From an uncultured Alphaproteobacteria bacterium (GTDB lineage: Bacteria > Pseudomonadota > Alphaproteobacteria > RF32 > CAG-239), in NCBI GenBank assembly GCA_944390895.1, contig CALXRQ010000016.1, positions 1 to 40,492 on the forward strand: 40,492 nt of DNA. The letters run 5' to 3'. This document shows, piece by piece, positions 22,062-32,225 of this stretch. Each line of letters begins with the position of its first letter. Positions within the stretch are counted from its first letter, which is position 1. A model generated the notes under the pieces. It had not been told where the DNA came from and ran no database searches. It saw only the letters and a list, made by a program, of their open reading frames with translations. The translations under genes and the position numbers were made by a program.

Positions 22062-25000
22062 TGTTTTCGGAATATTTTATTGATAAACCCCGTTTTGCCG
22101 GCGTCGTTTCCATCGTTATGGTTTTGCTGGGACTGTTGGCCGTGGCTGTGCTGCCGGTTTCCCAGTATCCGGAAATCACGCCGCCGCAGATTGTCGTTCA
22201 GGCCAATTATCCCGGCGCCAATGCCGAAGTTTTGGTCGATACCGTAGCCGTGCCGATTGAAAACGAAATCAACGGCGTGGAAAATATGCTCTATATGTCT
22301 TCCACTTCCGATGACAGCGGACAATATACGCTGACCATTACTTTTGACATCGGCACGGACCCGGACATTGCGCAGGTAAAGGTGCAAAACCGGCTGCAGC
22401 AGGTCACTTCGCAGCTGCCCGATATCGTTAATCAGGAAGGGTTGAGCGTCAAGACCCAGAATCCGAATATTCTGGGCATGATGGTTCTGCGCTCGCCCGG
22501 CAATACTTACAATGACTTGTTTCTGAGCAATTATGCCTATAATAATCTGCAAAATCCGCTGGCCCGCGTCGACGGCATCGGCAACGTTCAGGTTTACGGT
22601 CCGCAGTATTCGATGCGTATTTGGCTCAATACCGATCGCCTGACCGCGCTCGGTTTGGATTCGACCAGTGTCTACAATGCCATTTCCACGCAGAATGTCC
22701 AGGCCTCGGTCGGAACCATCGGCGCCGCTCCCGCCGCCAAAGACAGCGCCATCGTTTTGTCTTTGAGCGCCAAGGGATTGCTGAATACGGTTGAAGATTT
22801 TAAAAACATCATTTTGACCACTTCTGCCGACGGAGGCATCGTGAGGCTGAAAGACGTTGCCGAAATCGAACTCGGCGCCGACAGCTACAGCGTCAGTTCT
22901 CATTTTAACGACGCGCCGGCGGTCATCATCGGTCTGAGCCAGACGCCGAACTCCAATTCGCTGAACATTATGAAAGACGTTTACAAGGAAATCGAAAGTC
23001 TCAAGCAGAGCTTTCCGCAGGATATGGAGCTTTCCGTCGCATATGATTCGACCAAATATGTCAGCGCTTCGATTGCGAGTATTCTGGAAACGCTGGTCAT
23101 TACCTTTTCGCTGGTGGTGCTGGTGACCTATGTCTTTTTACAGCGCGCCAAAACCACGCTGATTCCGCTGATAACCATTCCGGTATCTCTGATAGCGACT
23201 TTTGCGGTTATCTATATGCTGGGTTTTGACATCAATATTCTGACCTTGTTTGCCATGATTTTGGCCATCGGTCTGGTGGTTGACGATGCGATTATCGTGG
23301 TGGAGCGCGTACAGTATCTGATGGTCTATGAAAAACTGGATTCGCATCAGGCTTCAATCAAGGCCATGCAGCAGATTGCCAGCGCCATCATCGCCACCAC
23401 TTTCGTTCTGCTTTCCATTTTCATTCCGGTAGGGCTGATGGCAGGCATTACCGGAAAGATTTATCAGCAGTTTGCGGTTACCATTGCCACCGCGGTTGTC
23501 TTTTCGGCCTTCAACGCGCTGACGCTCAGCCCGTCGCTGTGCTCCATTTTCTTAAAGGGGGACAAGCAGGACAATCCGGGCGGATTTTTCAAATGGTTTA
23601 ACGAACTCATAGATTTCTTTAAGGAAAAATATCTGAACGTGGTCGGTTTCTTTTCGCAGTATGTCAAATTGACGGCGTTGGTGACGCTGGCCGTAATTGC
23701 CATAATTGCCGTCGGGTTCAAATATACCGCCACTTCTTTTCTGCCGGAAGAGGATCAGGGTATCATTTTTGCCAATTTCCAGCTTGATGATACGGCCAAT
23801 ATCAATCAGACCAATCAGGTGCTTTCAGAGGCATCGGCAAAGATTCTGCAGATTAAAGGCGTAAAGTTTTTTATGTCTGTTGCCGGTTTTTCAATGCTTG
23901 GCGGCGGCGGAGAAAATGTGGCGCTGGGCGTAATCGGTCTTGACGACTGGTCTGAACGCAAATCAAAAAGCCTGTCGATTGAGGCCATCACTGGCAATTT
24001 GACTAAGGCTTTTGCCGGAAACAATCGCGCCGACATTAACTTTTTTGCGCCGCCGTCCATTCCGGGTATCGGCAAAAGCAACGGTCTGTCTCTGGAACTT
24101 ATGGCAACGGACGGCGCCGTTTCTCCGACGCAGCTTTATGACGAAATGGGACGCTTCCTCGGATCGCTGAACGCTTCGCCGGAACTTGCCTATGCTTTCA
24201 GCACCTTTACCGCCAATGCGCCGCATATTTATCTGGACATTGACCGTACCAAGCTGGAAGCCTATAAGATTCCGGTTGCCAATTTGTTTACGGCGCTGCA
24301 AAACAATCTCGGATCGCGTTATATCAACAACATTACCCTGAGCGGACAGATAAACAAAGTCATTCTTCAGGCCGATTTCCAATACCGCAAGTCTGTGGCG
24401 GACGTTGAAAACATTTATGTTCCCTCAAGCGACGGAACGTTGATAAAGGTTAAGAGCTTTGCTGATGTCCGCACCACCATTTCGCCCAAAATCATATACC
24501 GTTACAACCAGTATACCGATGCCTCGATTGTGGCGCAGGCGCGTGAGGGCGTCAGTACCGGCACGGCCATCGAAGCCATCCGCAACATTGCCGCGGAAAT
24601 CCTTTCTTCCGATTATAAGATTGCCTGGACAGGGCTCAGCCTTCAGGAAGTTGAAGCGGCGGGACTGGCGGCGTTTCTGATTGTTTTGGCGCTGGTCTTC
24701 TGCTATCTGTTTCTGGTGGCGCTCTATGAGAGCTGGATGCTGGCCTTTGCGGTTATGTTCTCAACCGTCTATGCAATTTTGGGCGCTTTGGCCGGTTTGC
24801 ACATCATGGGCGAAAGTCTGAGTATTTACGCGCAGCTCGGCTTGATTATGCTGATTGGCCTGGCCGCCAAAAACGCCATTTTGATTGTTGAGTTTACCAA
24901 GGCCTACCGCGATGACGGCGCATCCATTCTGGAAGCTTCCAAAAAAGGAGCCGGAGAGAGATTTCGGGCGGTGTTGATGACGGCGCTGACCTTCATTTTG

Positions 25001-25273
25001 GGTGTTTTCCCGATGATTGTGGCCACCGGTGCCGGCGCCTCCAGCCAGATATCCATCGGAACTTCGGTCTTTTTCGGTATGATTGCGGCCACATTCATCG
25101 GCATCATTTTTATTCCGGCGTTGTTTGCCTTGTTTGAACATATCAAGGAATGGTCGGGCGGCGGCAGAGAAGAAGCCGAAGTTCAGGCACAGGTCAGGGC
25201 GCACGGCGGTGCTTCGGGCATTGCCCTGAATGATGCACCGGCCTCAAAACGGGGAGGAAACGATGACAGGTAA
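22061..25273 (+). CDS. RND multidrug efflux permease (AcrB/HAE1-like)
   Basis: A 1070-aa proton-driven pump of usual HAE1 length, with 12 membrane segments around two large periplasmic loops. It keeps the proton-relay residues: Asp408-Asp409 in [12 protein letters not shown] and Lys937 in [13 protein letters not shown], close to AcrB D407/D408/K940. [19 protein letters not shown] near the start and FLPEEDQG in the middle are family hallmarks. Middle gene of a three-gene operon; it overlaps both neighbours. Substrates cannot be predicted. The last 45 residues are a variable polar tail. Confidence 0.96.
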   Translation: MFSEYFIDKPRFAGVVSIVMVLLGLLAVAVLPVSQYPEITPPQIVVQANYPGANAEVLVDTVAVPIENEINGVENMLYMSSTSDDSGQYTLTITFDIGTDPDIAQVKVQNRLQQVTSQLPDIVNQEGLSVKTQNPNILGMMVLRSPGNTYNDLFLSNYAYNNLQNPLARVDGIGNVQVYGPQYSMRIWLNTDRLTALGLDSTSVYNAISTQNVQASVGTIGAAPAAKDSAIVLSLSAKGLLNTVEDFKNIILTTSADGGIVRLKDVAEIELGADSYSVSSHFNDAPAVIIGLSQTPNSNSLNIMKDVYKEIESLKQSFPQDMELSVAYDSTKYVSASIASILETLVITFSLVVLVTYVFLQRAKTTLIPLITIPVSLIATFAVIYMLGFDINILTLFAMILAIGLVVDDAIIVVERVQYLMVYEKLDSHQASIKAMQQIASAIIATTFVLLSIFIPVGLMAGITGKIYQQFAVTIATAVVFSAFNALTLSPSLCSIFLKGDKQDNPGGFFKWFNELIDFFKEKYLNVVGFFSQYVKLTALVTLAVIAIIAVGFKYTATSFLPEEDQGIIFANFQLDDTANINQTNQVLSEASAKILQIKGVKFFMSVAGFSMLGGGGENVALGVIGLDDWSERKSKSLSIEAITGNLTKAFAGNNRADINFFAPPSIPGIGKSNGLSLELMATDGAVSPTQLYDEMGRFLGSLNASPELAYAFSTFTANAPHIYLDIDRTKLEAYKIPVANLFTALQNNLGSRYINNITLSGQINKVILQADFQYRKSVADVENIYVPSSDGTLIKVKSFADVRTTISPKIIYRYNQYTDASIVAQAREGVSTGTAIEAIRNIAAEILSSDYKIAWTGLSLQEVEAAGLAAFLIVLALVFCYLFLVALYESWMLAFAVMFSTVYAILGALAGLHIMGESLSIYAQLGLIMLIGLAAKNAILIVEFTKAYRDDGASILEASKKGAGERFRAVLMTALTFILGVFPMIVATGAGASSQISIGTSVFFGMIAATFIGIIFIPALFALFEHIKEWSGGGREEAEVQAQVRAHGGASGIALNDAPASKRGGNDDR

Positions 25274-26720
25274 ATATTTGAACGCTGCGCTGCTGCTGGC
25301 TTTGGCCGCCTGTACCGTCGGTCCCGACTATCGGCGCCCCGACTTTTACAGCGACGCGGAAATAGCCGGAAGCCTTAATCTCAAGCCGGATAAGGCGCGG
25401 GCTGTAAATAAGGACTGGTACAAAGACTTCAAAGATCCGGTATTGGATTCTCTTGTTACGCGCGGTTTGGCTTCGTCGCCCGACGCCAAAATGGCGGTAG
25501 CGCGGCTGCGTCAGGCGCGGGCCTCGCTTAAGGCCGCATCGGTTCAGTCTTTGCCTATGTTTGACGCCGACGGCAGTTACCATTACAGTAAGGTCGGCAA
25601 AAACAGCGGATATCCGATTGGTACGGACTATTATCAGACCGGGCTGGACATGTCATGGGAACTTGACATCTGGGGAGCCGGCCGGCGGCAGACGGAAAGT
25701 GCGGCGGCCATGTATAAGGCGGCTGCGGCGGACATAGACAATGTAAAACTGTCTTTGAGCGCTGAGATTGCGTCTGATTATCTGAACCTCAGAACCGCGC
25801 AGGAACAGGTGAGGATTGCCGAGCAGAATCTGGTTTTACAGCAGGATATATATGATATTGTCAACGCCAAATATCAGGCGGGACTGGCCGACGAAAGCGC
25901 GCTGAAACAGGCGCAATACGCCGTCGAGACGACCAAAGGGCTGATTCCGCAGTTTAAATACAACGTTGAAGCCTATCAAAATGCGCTGGCCGTGTTGCTC
26001 GGACAATTGCCGGGCAGTCTGAACGAAGAGCTTAAAAGCACCGACGACAACCTGCTGCGCCGCCGTTTTCGCCTGAATTTGAACAAACTTTTCGAGCTTC
26101 CGGTCAATACGGTGCGCCTGCGTCCGGATGTCCGCATTGCGGAATATCAGCTGATTTCCAAAAATGCCGATATCGGACAGGCCGTTGCGCAGCTGTATCC
26201 CAATCTTTCCTTAAGCGGTTTTCTTGGGTTTCAATCCGGAAAAATTCCCAATCTGATTACGGACAACAGCTTCACCTACAGCTATGCGCCGGCGGTCAGT
26301 CTTCCGTTTCTGCACTGGGGCGAGCTGACGGACAACATCGAGCTGAAAAAAGCGGTGGCGGAAGAATATGTTTACCAGTATCAGTCGGTGCTGCTGAATG
26401 CCGCTTCTGAGGTAAAAAACGCATATACTGCCATTATCCGGGAATTTGAGCGCAATCAGTCGGCAAGGGAAGCCGTTTTGGCGCAAAAGCAGGTTCTGGA
26501 TCTGACCTTGGAACGCTACCGCGAAGGGCTGGTCGATTTTAACAGCGTGCTGAGCGCCGAACAAAATCTGCTTTCGTCGCAAAACGGTTTTGTAGAAAGC
26601 AACGGTGCCGTTTATCAGAACGTGGTTACGTTCTATAAGGCGGTCGGCGGCGGCTACCGGGGCAATGAAGATGAAAAAATCCGCTGCGTCGGAGAATTGG
26701 ACAAACACTGCGCGCTATAA
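25263..26720 (+). CDS. Outer-membrane efflux lipoprotein (NodT/OprM family)
   Basis: A 485-aa TolC-type channel. The signal peptide ends LALAAC, making Cys17 the lipid anchor, and [10 protein letters not shown] after it is the classic NodT/OprM start. Two OEP repeats follow, with SWELDIWG, long helices and RPDVR.AEY. The ATG at 25263 is chosen since GGGAGGAAAC precedes it and the signal peptide starts there; an upstream in-frame ATG at 25230 lies inside the pump gene. It overlaps the pump gene by 11 bp and converges with the next lipoprotein gene, overlapping its end by 6 bp. Confidence 0.93.
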   Translation: MTGKYLNAALLLALAACTVGPDYRRPDFYSDAEIAGSLNLKPDKARAVNKDWYKDFKDPVLDSLVTRGLASSPDAKMAVARLRQARASLKAASVQSLPMFDADGSYHYSKVGKNSGYPIGTDYYQTGLDMSWELDIWGAGRRQTESAAAMYKAAAADIDNVKLSLSAEIASDYLNLRTAQEQVRIAEQNLVLQQDIYDIVNAKYQAGLADESALKQAQYAVETTKGLIPQFKYNVEAYQNALAVLLGQLPGSLNEELKSTDDNLLRRRFRLNLNKLFELPVNTVRLRPDVRIAEYQLISKNADIGQAVAQLYPNLSLSGFLGFQSGKIPNLITDNSFTYSYAPAVSLPFLHWGELTDNIELKKAVAEEYVYQYQSVLLNAASEVKNAYTAIIREFERNQSAREAVLAQKQVLDLTLERYREGLVDFNSVLSAEQNLLSSQNGFVESNGAVYQNVVTFYKAVGGGYRGNEDEKIRCVGELDKHCAL

Positions 26721-27194
26721 CGGCGCGTCGTCAAACGGTTTGTTCTGCAAAACGCGCTGCGGTTTGTAAACGTAAATATTGGTGATCTCGGGAATGTTAG
26801 CCGTACGGTGCCAGTAGCCGCGGGCCTCCATGCACTTGCGATAAACTCTGGGGCTGACTTCAGAATCTTCGCGGATGGAGTTAACCATAATCGGTTGCGC
26901 GCCGGTATAGGGAACGTAAGAAGCCCAGATGCCCTTGCCGGCATGCCAGTCGGCCCGGATGTTGAGTTTGGCGGCTTCTGAATAGAACCAGCTTGAAAAA
27001 TCAGGCAGAAACTTGGTCGGCTCGGCTTCTCTCATGCATTCGGAATGATCGCTGGAAAATTTTTGAATGCCTGTGTTCTCGCGGCTCCAATGGAACACGA
27101 CCTGTCCCTGCGGCTTATCCTCGTAAAAGGAAAATATGCCGCAGCCGCTCAGCATTAGGATCAAAAATCCGATTAACATAAGTCTTTTGTTCAT
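26715..27194 (-). CDS. Hypothetical lipoprotein
   Basis: A 159-aa protein with a lipoprotein signal ending MLSGC (Cys18). It has no recognised domain. The mature part has two Cys (DHSECMREAE and YRKCMEARGYWHR), the second in the R.CM.ARGY context common to small alphaproteobacterial lipoproteins. It starts 9 bp after the FzlA-like gene's stop, so it is probably the second gene of that transcript. The envelope role is unknown. Confidence 0.75.
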   Translation of the reverse strand: MNKRLMLIGFLILMLSGCGIFSFYEDKPQGQVVFHWSRENTGIQKFSSDHSECMREAEPTKFLPDFSSWFYSEAAKLNIRADWHAGKGIWASYVPYTGAQPIMVNSIREDSEVSPRVYRKCMEARGYWHRTANIPEITNIYVYKPQRVLQNKPFDDAPL

Positions 27195-27203
27195 TTCCGT
27201 TAC

Positions 27204-27869
27204 CTAAAAGTCCAAATCGGCATAATGTTTTGCCGGCAGCACGCCCTTGATGTTGTCTTTGAGAATATCCTTAAAACTGGGGCGGGATTTCATTTTTGAA
27301 TACCAGACCTTGGCATTGCGGTAACCGTCCCAGGGCACGTCGCCGAGATAGTCGATGATCGAAAGGTGCGCGGCGGCGGTAATGTCGGCCAGACTGATGT
27401 CTTCGCCGGCCAGATAATTGTTTCTTTCGCACAGCCAGTCAATGTATTCAAGATGGAAGTTCAGATTATTCAGACCGATTTTCAAAATTCTGGAATCGGG
27501 CGCCAGACCTTTGGCAAAACGTTTGTGAATTTTTTCCATTACAATGTTGCGATATACTTCGCGGTAGAATTTTTCGTCAAACCATTCCGTAAGGCGGCGG
27601 ACTTCGGCGCGCGCTTTAACATCTTCCGGCAGCAGACGTACTTCATGGTTGATATCTTCCAAAAATTCGCTGATGGCATAATTGCCGGCAACAACGTTTC
27701 CGTCGCTTAAAAAAATCGGCAGTTCTCCGGCCGGGTTCAGCTTATAAACGTCGGGAGACAGGTTCCACGGCTCTTCGTCTTTGAGGACGAACAGCATTTT
27801 CTTTTCGCTGAGCGCGATTCGTATTTTGCGGCAATACGGCGAAACGGCGTGATGTATGAGTAAAACCAT
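27204..27869 (-). CDS. fzlA: GST-fold protein, FzlA-like
   Basis: A 221-aa protein with a thioredoxin-like N-domain (HHAVSPYCRKIRIALSEK, LNPAGELPIF) and an all-helical GST C-domain (SLADITAAAHLSIIDYLG). The C-terminus LPAKHYADLDF is like that of Caulobacter FzlA, a GST homologue that binds FtsZ and is needed for cell division. FzlA is not thought to act as an ordinary glutathione transferase. The assignment rests on remembered family features; an ordinary GST is the alternative. It has a good promoter (27900-27927) and leads the lipoprotein gene. Confidence 0.7.
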   Translation of the reverse strand: MVLLIHHAVSPYCRKIRIALSEKKMLFVLKDEEPWNLSPDVYKLNPAGELPIFLSDGNVVAGNYAISEFLEDINHEVRLLPEDVKARAEVRRLTEWFDEKFYREVYRNIVMEKIHKRFAKGLAPDSRILKIGLNNLNFHLEYIDWLCERNNYLAGEDISLADITAAAHLSIIDYLGDVPWDGYRNAKVWYSKMKSRPSFKDILKDNIKGVLPAKHYADLDF

Positions 27870-27899
27870 CTTTTTTATCCCTGATCTCTGTCTTTCCGA

Positions 27900-27927
27900 A
27901 TTGTATCAATTTGAAATTAAAGGTCAA
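27900..27927 (-). promoter_or_regulatory. Putative sigma-70-type promoter of the FzlA-like gene
   Basis: On the minus strand: TTGACC (27927-27922), 16 bp and TACAAT (27905-27900), 31 nt before the ATG at 27869. Confidence 0.65.
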
Positions 27928-27946
27928 TAGAGGTTCATAACTTATG

Positions 27947-28798
27947 CTATTGAGGCAGGCTGTAGGCCGGCGGCACGACGCCTCTGTAAGATTCTTCAAT
28001 TTCGTAAATCATTTTTTTCAGATATTTTTCAAGCTTTTCTTTATTTTCGGGCTTTTCTGAATAGGCAGCGAGTTTTCCGCCGAGCAGTGTTCTGAGTTCG
28101 GACATTTTTGAGATGCCGAAAAACAGGGGCATATTCCAGATAACCTGTTTGGAAAAGCTGAGCCGGTCTCTGAGTCCGAGTTTGGAAGTTTCGACAATGC
28201 CGAAGAAATAGCTGGCGAAAACATAGTCGATCTGTCCGGTAAAAAGCTTTTCAAACATGGCGTTGGAGCTGTCGAAACGTTCCAGATTGTAGGCATCCAG
28301 CTGTTCATTGACGTAATCGGTCAGATATTCTTTGTTGCTGATGCCGCCTTTGAGCTTTTTCAGTTGGCTGAGGTTGGTAATGCTTCCGGCTTTTTCCGGC
28401 AGCGTGATGATGGAAACCGGATTGTTGATCATGGACGGAAACACGATGTCAAAACCTTCATACATTTTGGTTTCGTGATAAATGCCGAGTACCAGATCTA
28501 TTTTTCCGCCCTCGGTTTTGCGAATCAGATCCCGATAGTCTCCGTCAAAAACATACTTGACTTTCAATCCCGTGTTTTTGGAAAAATCTCGCATGACTTC
28601 GTCAAACACGCTGATAAAATAACGGTCGCGGCCCTCGGTTTTTATATAACCTATCGGCGGATAGTCGAGAAAGCCGGTGGCCAGCACCACATGCTGATCC
28701 GGATTGTAGGAGAGCATTTTTTTTATTTGCGCCTGAGCGCCTTCGGGCGCGGAAATAATCAATACCGCCAGAAATATTTTTTGTAATAGTTTTTTCAT
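27947..28798 (-). CDS. Periplasmic solute-binding protein (type 2 fold)
   Basis: A 283-aa protein with a signal peptide (KKLLQKIFLAVLIISAPEGAQA). The mature part matches the SBP_bac_3 pattern: VLATGFLDYPPIGYI, then VFDEVMRDFSKNTGLKVKYVF, GKIDLVLGI, and LKKLKGGISNKEY starting the second lobe. Such proteins bring amino acids or similar ligands to ABC importers or sense them. No permease or ATPase gene is adjacent, so this is an orphan receptor. The ATG at 28798 has GAGG 6 nt upstream and is preferred to the ATG at 28816. Divergent from flaF. Confidence 0.82.
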   Translation of the reverse strand: MKKLLQKIFLAVLIISAPEGAQAQIKKMLSYNPDQHVVLATGFLDYPPIGYIKTEGRDRYFISVFDEVMRDFSKNTGLKVKYVFDGDYRDLIRKTEGGKIDLVLGIYHETKMYEGFDIVFPSMINNPVSIITLPEKAGSITNLSQLKKLKGGISNKEYLTDYVNEQLDAYNLERFDSSNAMFEKLFTGQIDYVFASYFFGIVETSKLGLRDRLSFSKQVIWNMPLFFGISKMSELRTLLGGKLAAYSEKPENKEKLEKYLKKMIYEIEESYRGVVPPAYSLPQ

Positions 28799-28908
28799 GT
28801 TCCGCCTCAAAATCATTTGATGAAGATTCGCCTGTTTAAATATAATTTAACCAAATTGTGTTAAAAAACATTTTAGAATTTGTTAAAACTTGTAACCCGA
28901 GGGAGAAT

Positions 28909-29298
28909 ATGAACGTATCGCAAAGGTATACCGAGACAGAAGTTACCGGTTTAGACCAGATTGAGCTTGAAAGTAGAGCGTTGATAAAAACCGCGTCAAG
29001 CCTCAATCAAATCAAAGAAAATTGGGAACTGAAGCAGGGAGACCTTGTCGAGGCGCTGGATAAGAACCGCAGACTGTGGACCGTGATTGCCGGCGCTATG
29101 AGTGATAACACGTCTCCCCAGCCGGATAATATGAAACAAAACCTTCTGACGCTGGCCATGTTCGTGTTTAAGCGAACCATGGAGATAATGGTCAACCCGA
29201 CGCCGGAAAGTCTGGACGTGCTTATCAATATAAATATGAACATTGCCCGCGGTCTTTCCGAGCATGAAACGCCGAACCAAAGTCCTGAAAATCCCTGA
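28909..29298 (+). CDS. flaF: Flagellar biosynthesis regulator FlaF
   Basis: A 129-aa protein matching FlaF: Y.....TE.TGLDQIELESRALIKTASSLNQ, then LVEALDKNRRLWTVIAGAMSD and NLLTLAMFVFKRTMEI. In Caulobacter FlaF is required for flagellin synthesis and secretion and works with the regulator FlbT. The ATG at 28909 has GAGGGAG in front; an upstream TTG at 28858 lacks one. It is monocistronic, with a terminator just after. No flbT is seen in the window; it might lie elsewhere. Confidence 0.9.
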   Translation: MNVSQRYTETEVTGLDQIELESRALIKTASSLNQIKENWELKQGDLVEALDKNRRLWTVIAGAMSDNTSPQPDNMKQNLLTLAMFVFKRTMEIMVNPTPESLDVLININMNIARGLSEHETPNQSPENP

Positions 29299-29315
29299 CG
29301 TAAGACGGTCATCCG

Positions 29316-29342
29316 GCCCCGGTTTATTCCGGGGCTTTTTTT
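29316..29342 (+). terminator. Intrinsic terminator of flaF
   Basis: GCCCCGG (29316-29322) pairs with CCGGGGC (29329-29335) around TTTATT, followed by seven T. Confidence 0.92.
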
Positions 29343-29367
29343 ATTTTAAATCACCGCTCGTTTTTTT

Positions 29368-29383
29368 TGGCACGCTTTTTGCA
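29368..29383 (+). promoter_or_regulatory. Sigma-54 promoter of fliK-flgD-flgE
   Basis: TGGCACGCTTTTTGCA matches the -24/-12 consensus exactly and differs by one base from the promoter at 11015. It lies 32 bp before the fliK ATG. FlbD is the expected activator. Confidence 0.92.
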
Positions 29384-29415
29384 TAAAATTTCTCAGATAA
29401 ATTTTTTTAAGGCTG

Positions 29416-31326
29416 ATGGCTATGGATATTAATGAATTGAATCAAATGAGCGTAACCGCACTTTTCAGCAAGCTGATTTCTCAGCCGAACGTTGCTGTCG
29501 ATTCTTCAAACAGCTTCGCGTCGCTTCTGGGAAAAAATGATGCGGCGTCCGACCTGAAGGCGTCATCGGCCGTTGAGACGCGTCCGGCTAAAAAAGCCGC
29601 TGACGCCGTCGCGGAAACGGACAAGCCCGTTCAAAATGAAAATGTCAAAAAAGACGCGCCGAAAACTTCGGCCGAAAACGGGCGCTCCGAAAATAAAAAA
29701 GTTTCTAAGAAAGACGATGTCTGTAATGCCGCGCCGGAGGAAAAAGTTCCTGCCAGCAGCGATCCGGCTCCGGTCGAAAACAAGGAAACGTCTTCCGATG
29801 TTGCGGATGTCGCGGCCGTGGCGGTAAACAGTGCCGTTCCGACGGCGGAACCTTTAGCTCCGGCGGCAGAAGCCGACGGGTTCAATGCCTTTGAGACTGT
29901 AGCTGCAGTTGACGGTGTTATGGCAGATGGCGCCGTTCTCAAGGGCGATGGTACAGCCGGTAGGGAGGCAGTAGCGCTCCCGGCCGGCTCACTGAAGATT
30001 GTTGCCGTTGACGGCAAGCCGTCCGCTGATTTTGTTCTGACGCCGGAAAGTCTGGCTGCTCATGAAGAAATTTCTTTTGTAAATCCGCAGACCGGAGAAA
30101 CCGAAACGCTTGGCAGCGCTGAGCTGGCGCAGAAAATTTTCGGCGCGGAAACCGTAGATGCCGCGCCGGTGCTGGCAGAAACTCCGCAGTCGCGGCCGGA
30201 AACGGCGGCCGGTGCGGAAACGGTTCAGATTCCGGAGTCTCCGGTGCTTCCCTCGGCTGAAGCGGATCGGTCTTTTGTCGCGCAGGTAAAGGAAACGGTC
30301 GGAAATGTCGTTGAAGATGCGGACGTACAGCCCGCAAATGATGAAAATCTTTCTCTGGCGCTTAAAAATGCGCCGGTTGCGGCGTCCGGTACCAGGAGTG
30401 CCGAAAAAGTATCCGCCGCTGCAATTGACGAGGCGGCGATTCCGGCTGATGACGCCGATATTCAGGCCGCGCAGCTTGAAGAAATTGTCGGCGAAAAACT
30501 TTTGAATGTGGAAGTTGCAGTTGAAGAGGAAAAAATTTCCTACCGCAATGCCCGGGATATGGTCAAAGACCGTATTGCCATCGACCGGGCCGTTGCCGCG
30601 GCTGACAATGCCGAAGCTTCCGATGTGCTTCTGGCTCCCGCCTCAGTGTCCAAAATGCAGTCCCCGGCAGTAAATGCTCCGACGGCTCCTGTCGCTCAGC
30701 AGGTTCCGGCTGCCGCTGTGCAGACGGCTGCGGCAGCAGATGATGCGGCGTCGGTTCCGGCGGCCCTCGGCGAAACGTCGGGCGTTTCGTCCGTGTCAGG
30801 CCATGCGGCAAGTCTGGCCGGTAGTGAAGCTGTTCATGCCGCCAAAGCTGATACCAATGCCAAAACCGCGGAAACTTCTTTTAAGGACGTTTATAAAGGC
30901 ATGAGCCGCGAGGCCGTGGAACAGGTCAAGGTAAATATTACCAAATCTGCGGTTAAAGGCGTCGATACCATTGAAGTTCGCCTCAAACCCGAAGATATGG
31001 GACATATTGAAATAAAAATGCAGATTAAAGAGGGCAGACTGCATGCCCATATCATTTCCAGCCGTCCTGAAACGATGGAGGCTTTGCAGAAGGATGCTCA
31101 AATTTTGGAAAAGGCATTTAACGATGCCGGTTTCCAAACCGATGACAGCAGCTTAAGCTTCAGCTACCGCGGCGACGGTCAGGCCGACCGCCGTCAGGAT
31201 GCCAATGCCGAACTGCGCAGTTTCATCGGCGAAGTTTTTGAGACCGAAGCCAATGCCGAAACACTGAGTGCCGAAGCCGCAAACCAGAACTGGATTTCGG
31301 AAAACGGCGTTAATATCAGGGTTTAG
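29416..31326 (+). CDS. fliK: Flagellar hook-length control protein FliK
   Basis: A 636-aa protein. About residues 30-490 are low-complexity, Ala/Val/Glu/Pro-rich, as in the ruler part of FliK. The C-terminal Flg_hook domain is clear from about 500: VKVNITKSAVKG.DTIEVRLKPEDMGHIEIKM, then GRLHAHIISSRPETMEAL. FliK measures hook length and switches FlhB export specificity. It is the first gene after the sigma-54 promoter, with flgD 20 bp downstream. ATG 29422, two codons in, is better spaced from AAGG and may be the true start. Confidence 0.88.
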   Translation: MAMDINELNQMSVTALFSKLISQPNVAVDSSNSFASLLGKNDAASDLKASSAVETRPAKKAADAVAETDKPVQNENVKKDAPKTSAENGRSENKKVSKKDDVCNAAPEEKVPASSDPAPVENKETSSDVADVAAVAVNSAVPTAEPLAPAAEADGFNAFETVAAVDGVMADGAVLKGDGTAGREAVALPAGSLKIVAVDGKPSADFVLTPESLAAHEEISFVNPQTGETETLGSAELAQKIFGAETVDAAPVLAETPQSRPETAAGAETVQIPESPVLPSAEADRSFVAQVKETVGNVVEDADVQPANDENLSLALKNAPVAASGTRSAEKVSAAAIDEAAIPADDADIQAAQLEEIVGEKLLNVEVAVEEEKISYRNARDMVKDRIAIDRAVAAADNAEASDVLLAPASVSKMQSPAVNAPTAPVAQQVPAAAVQTAAAADDAASVPAALGETSGVSSVSGHAASLAGSEAVHAAKADTNAKTAETSFKDVYKGMSREAVEQVKVNITKSAVKGVDTIEVRLKPEDMGHIEIKMQIKEGRLHAHIISSRPETMEALQKDAQILEKAFNDAGFQTDDSSLSFSYRGDGQADRRQDANAELRSFIGEVFETEANAETLSAEAANQNWISENGVNIRV

Positions 31327-31346
31327 CAGTTACAGGGAGAAAAATC

Positions 31347-32144
31347 ATGACAGACGTTAGCGGAATAACCGGATACGTAAGCAACGGAACCAACAGCACA
31401 AGCAGCAGTTCTCAGCAGCTTTCTGCGGATATGAACACGTTTCTGACGCTGCTTACGACGCAATTGAAATATCAGGATCCGATGGATCCGATGGATACGG
31501 CGGAATTTACCAACCAGCTGGTGCAATATTCTGCGGTTGAACAGTCCATCCAGATGAACGAAAAATTGGATACTCTGTTGTCGCTGAACATTGCCAACCT
31601 TGGCGCGCAGGCGGTCTCTTACATCGGCAAAACCGCGCAGGTCTTGGGTGATGTTATGCCTCTTGACGGCGGAAAAGCCAAAGCCAGCTATACTTTGGAT
31701 AAAGATGTTCTCTCGGCGACAATTACCGTCAAGGATATGAACGGCAAGATTGTCTATACCGAAAAGGGCGACACTTCTTCCGGCACCCATGAATTTACTT
31801 GGGACGGTAAGGATTCTAACGGCATTCAGCTGGAAGACGGCGCTTATCAGATTGTGGTAACGACCAACGTTGCCAATGGTGAAACGGCTGCAACCGTAAC
31901 CACAACCGTTTTTGGTAAGGTAACCGGCGTGGCCAGCGATGCCAACAACGTTTATATCGGCTTGGGCGATGCCGTAACGGCTCAGCTCGGCGATATCGTC
32001 ACCATGCGCGACGACAGCTATTTTGACAAAGACGTCACGCCGCCGGATAACAATGAAGATAATGAAGACGGCGACGCCGGCAACAACGGAGATGCCGGCA
32101 GCGGAGACGGTGAAACGGAAGAAACTCCTCCGGCAGAAAGCTGA
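31347..32144 (+). CDS. flgD: Flagellar hook cap protein FlgD
   Basis: A 265-aa hook-assembly scaffold. The conserved N-domain has MNTFLTLLTTQLKYQDPMDPMDTAEFTNQLVQYS with SAVEQ. A FlgD Ig-like domain follows, with GEHTFTWDG-like THEFTWDGKDSNG. The last 30 residues are an Asp/Glu/Asn/Gly-rich acidic tail not usual for FlgD. It sits between fliK and flgE, the usual partners. A CAGGGAG element precedes the ATG. Confidence 0.95.
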   Translation: MTDVSGITGYVSNGTNSTSSSSQQLSADMNTFLTLLTTQLKYQDPMDPMDTAEFTNQLVQYSAVEQSIQMNEKLDTLLSLNIANLGAQAVSYIGKTAQVLGDVMPLDGGKAKASYTLDKDVLSATITVKDMNGKIVYTEKGDTSSGTHEFTWDGKDSNGIQLEDGAYQIVVTTNVANGETAATVTTTVFGKVTGVASDANNVYIGLGDAVTAQLGDIVTMRDDSYFDKDVTPPDNNEDNEDGDAGNNGDAGSGDGETEETPPAES

Positions 32145-32225
32145 GGAAAATTTAACCCCTCTGACAGAAAGCGGGAACAACGGCATCTAAATGATGCGCT
32201 ATTATAAAACTTTAGGAGAATAAAA

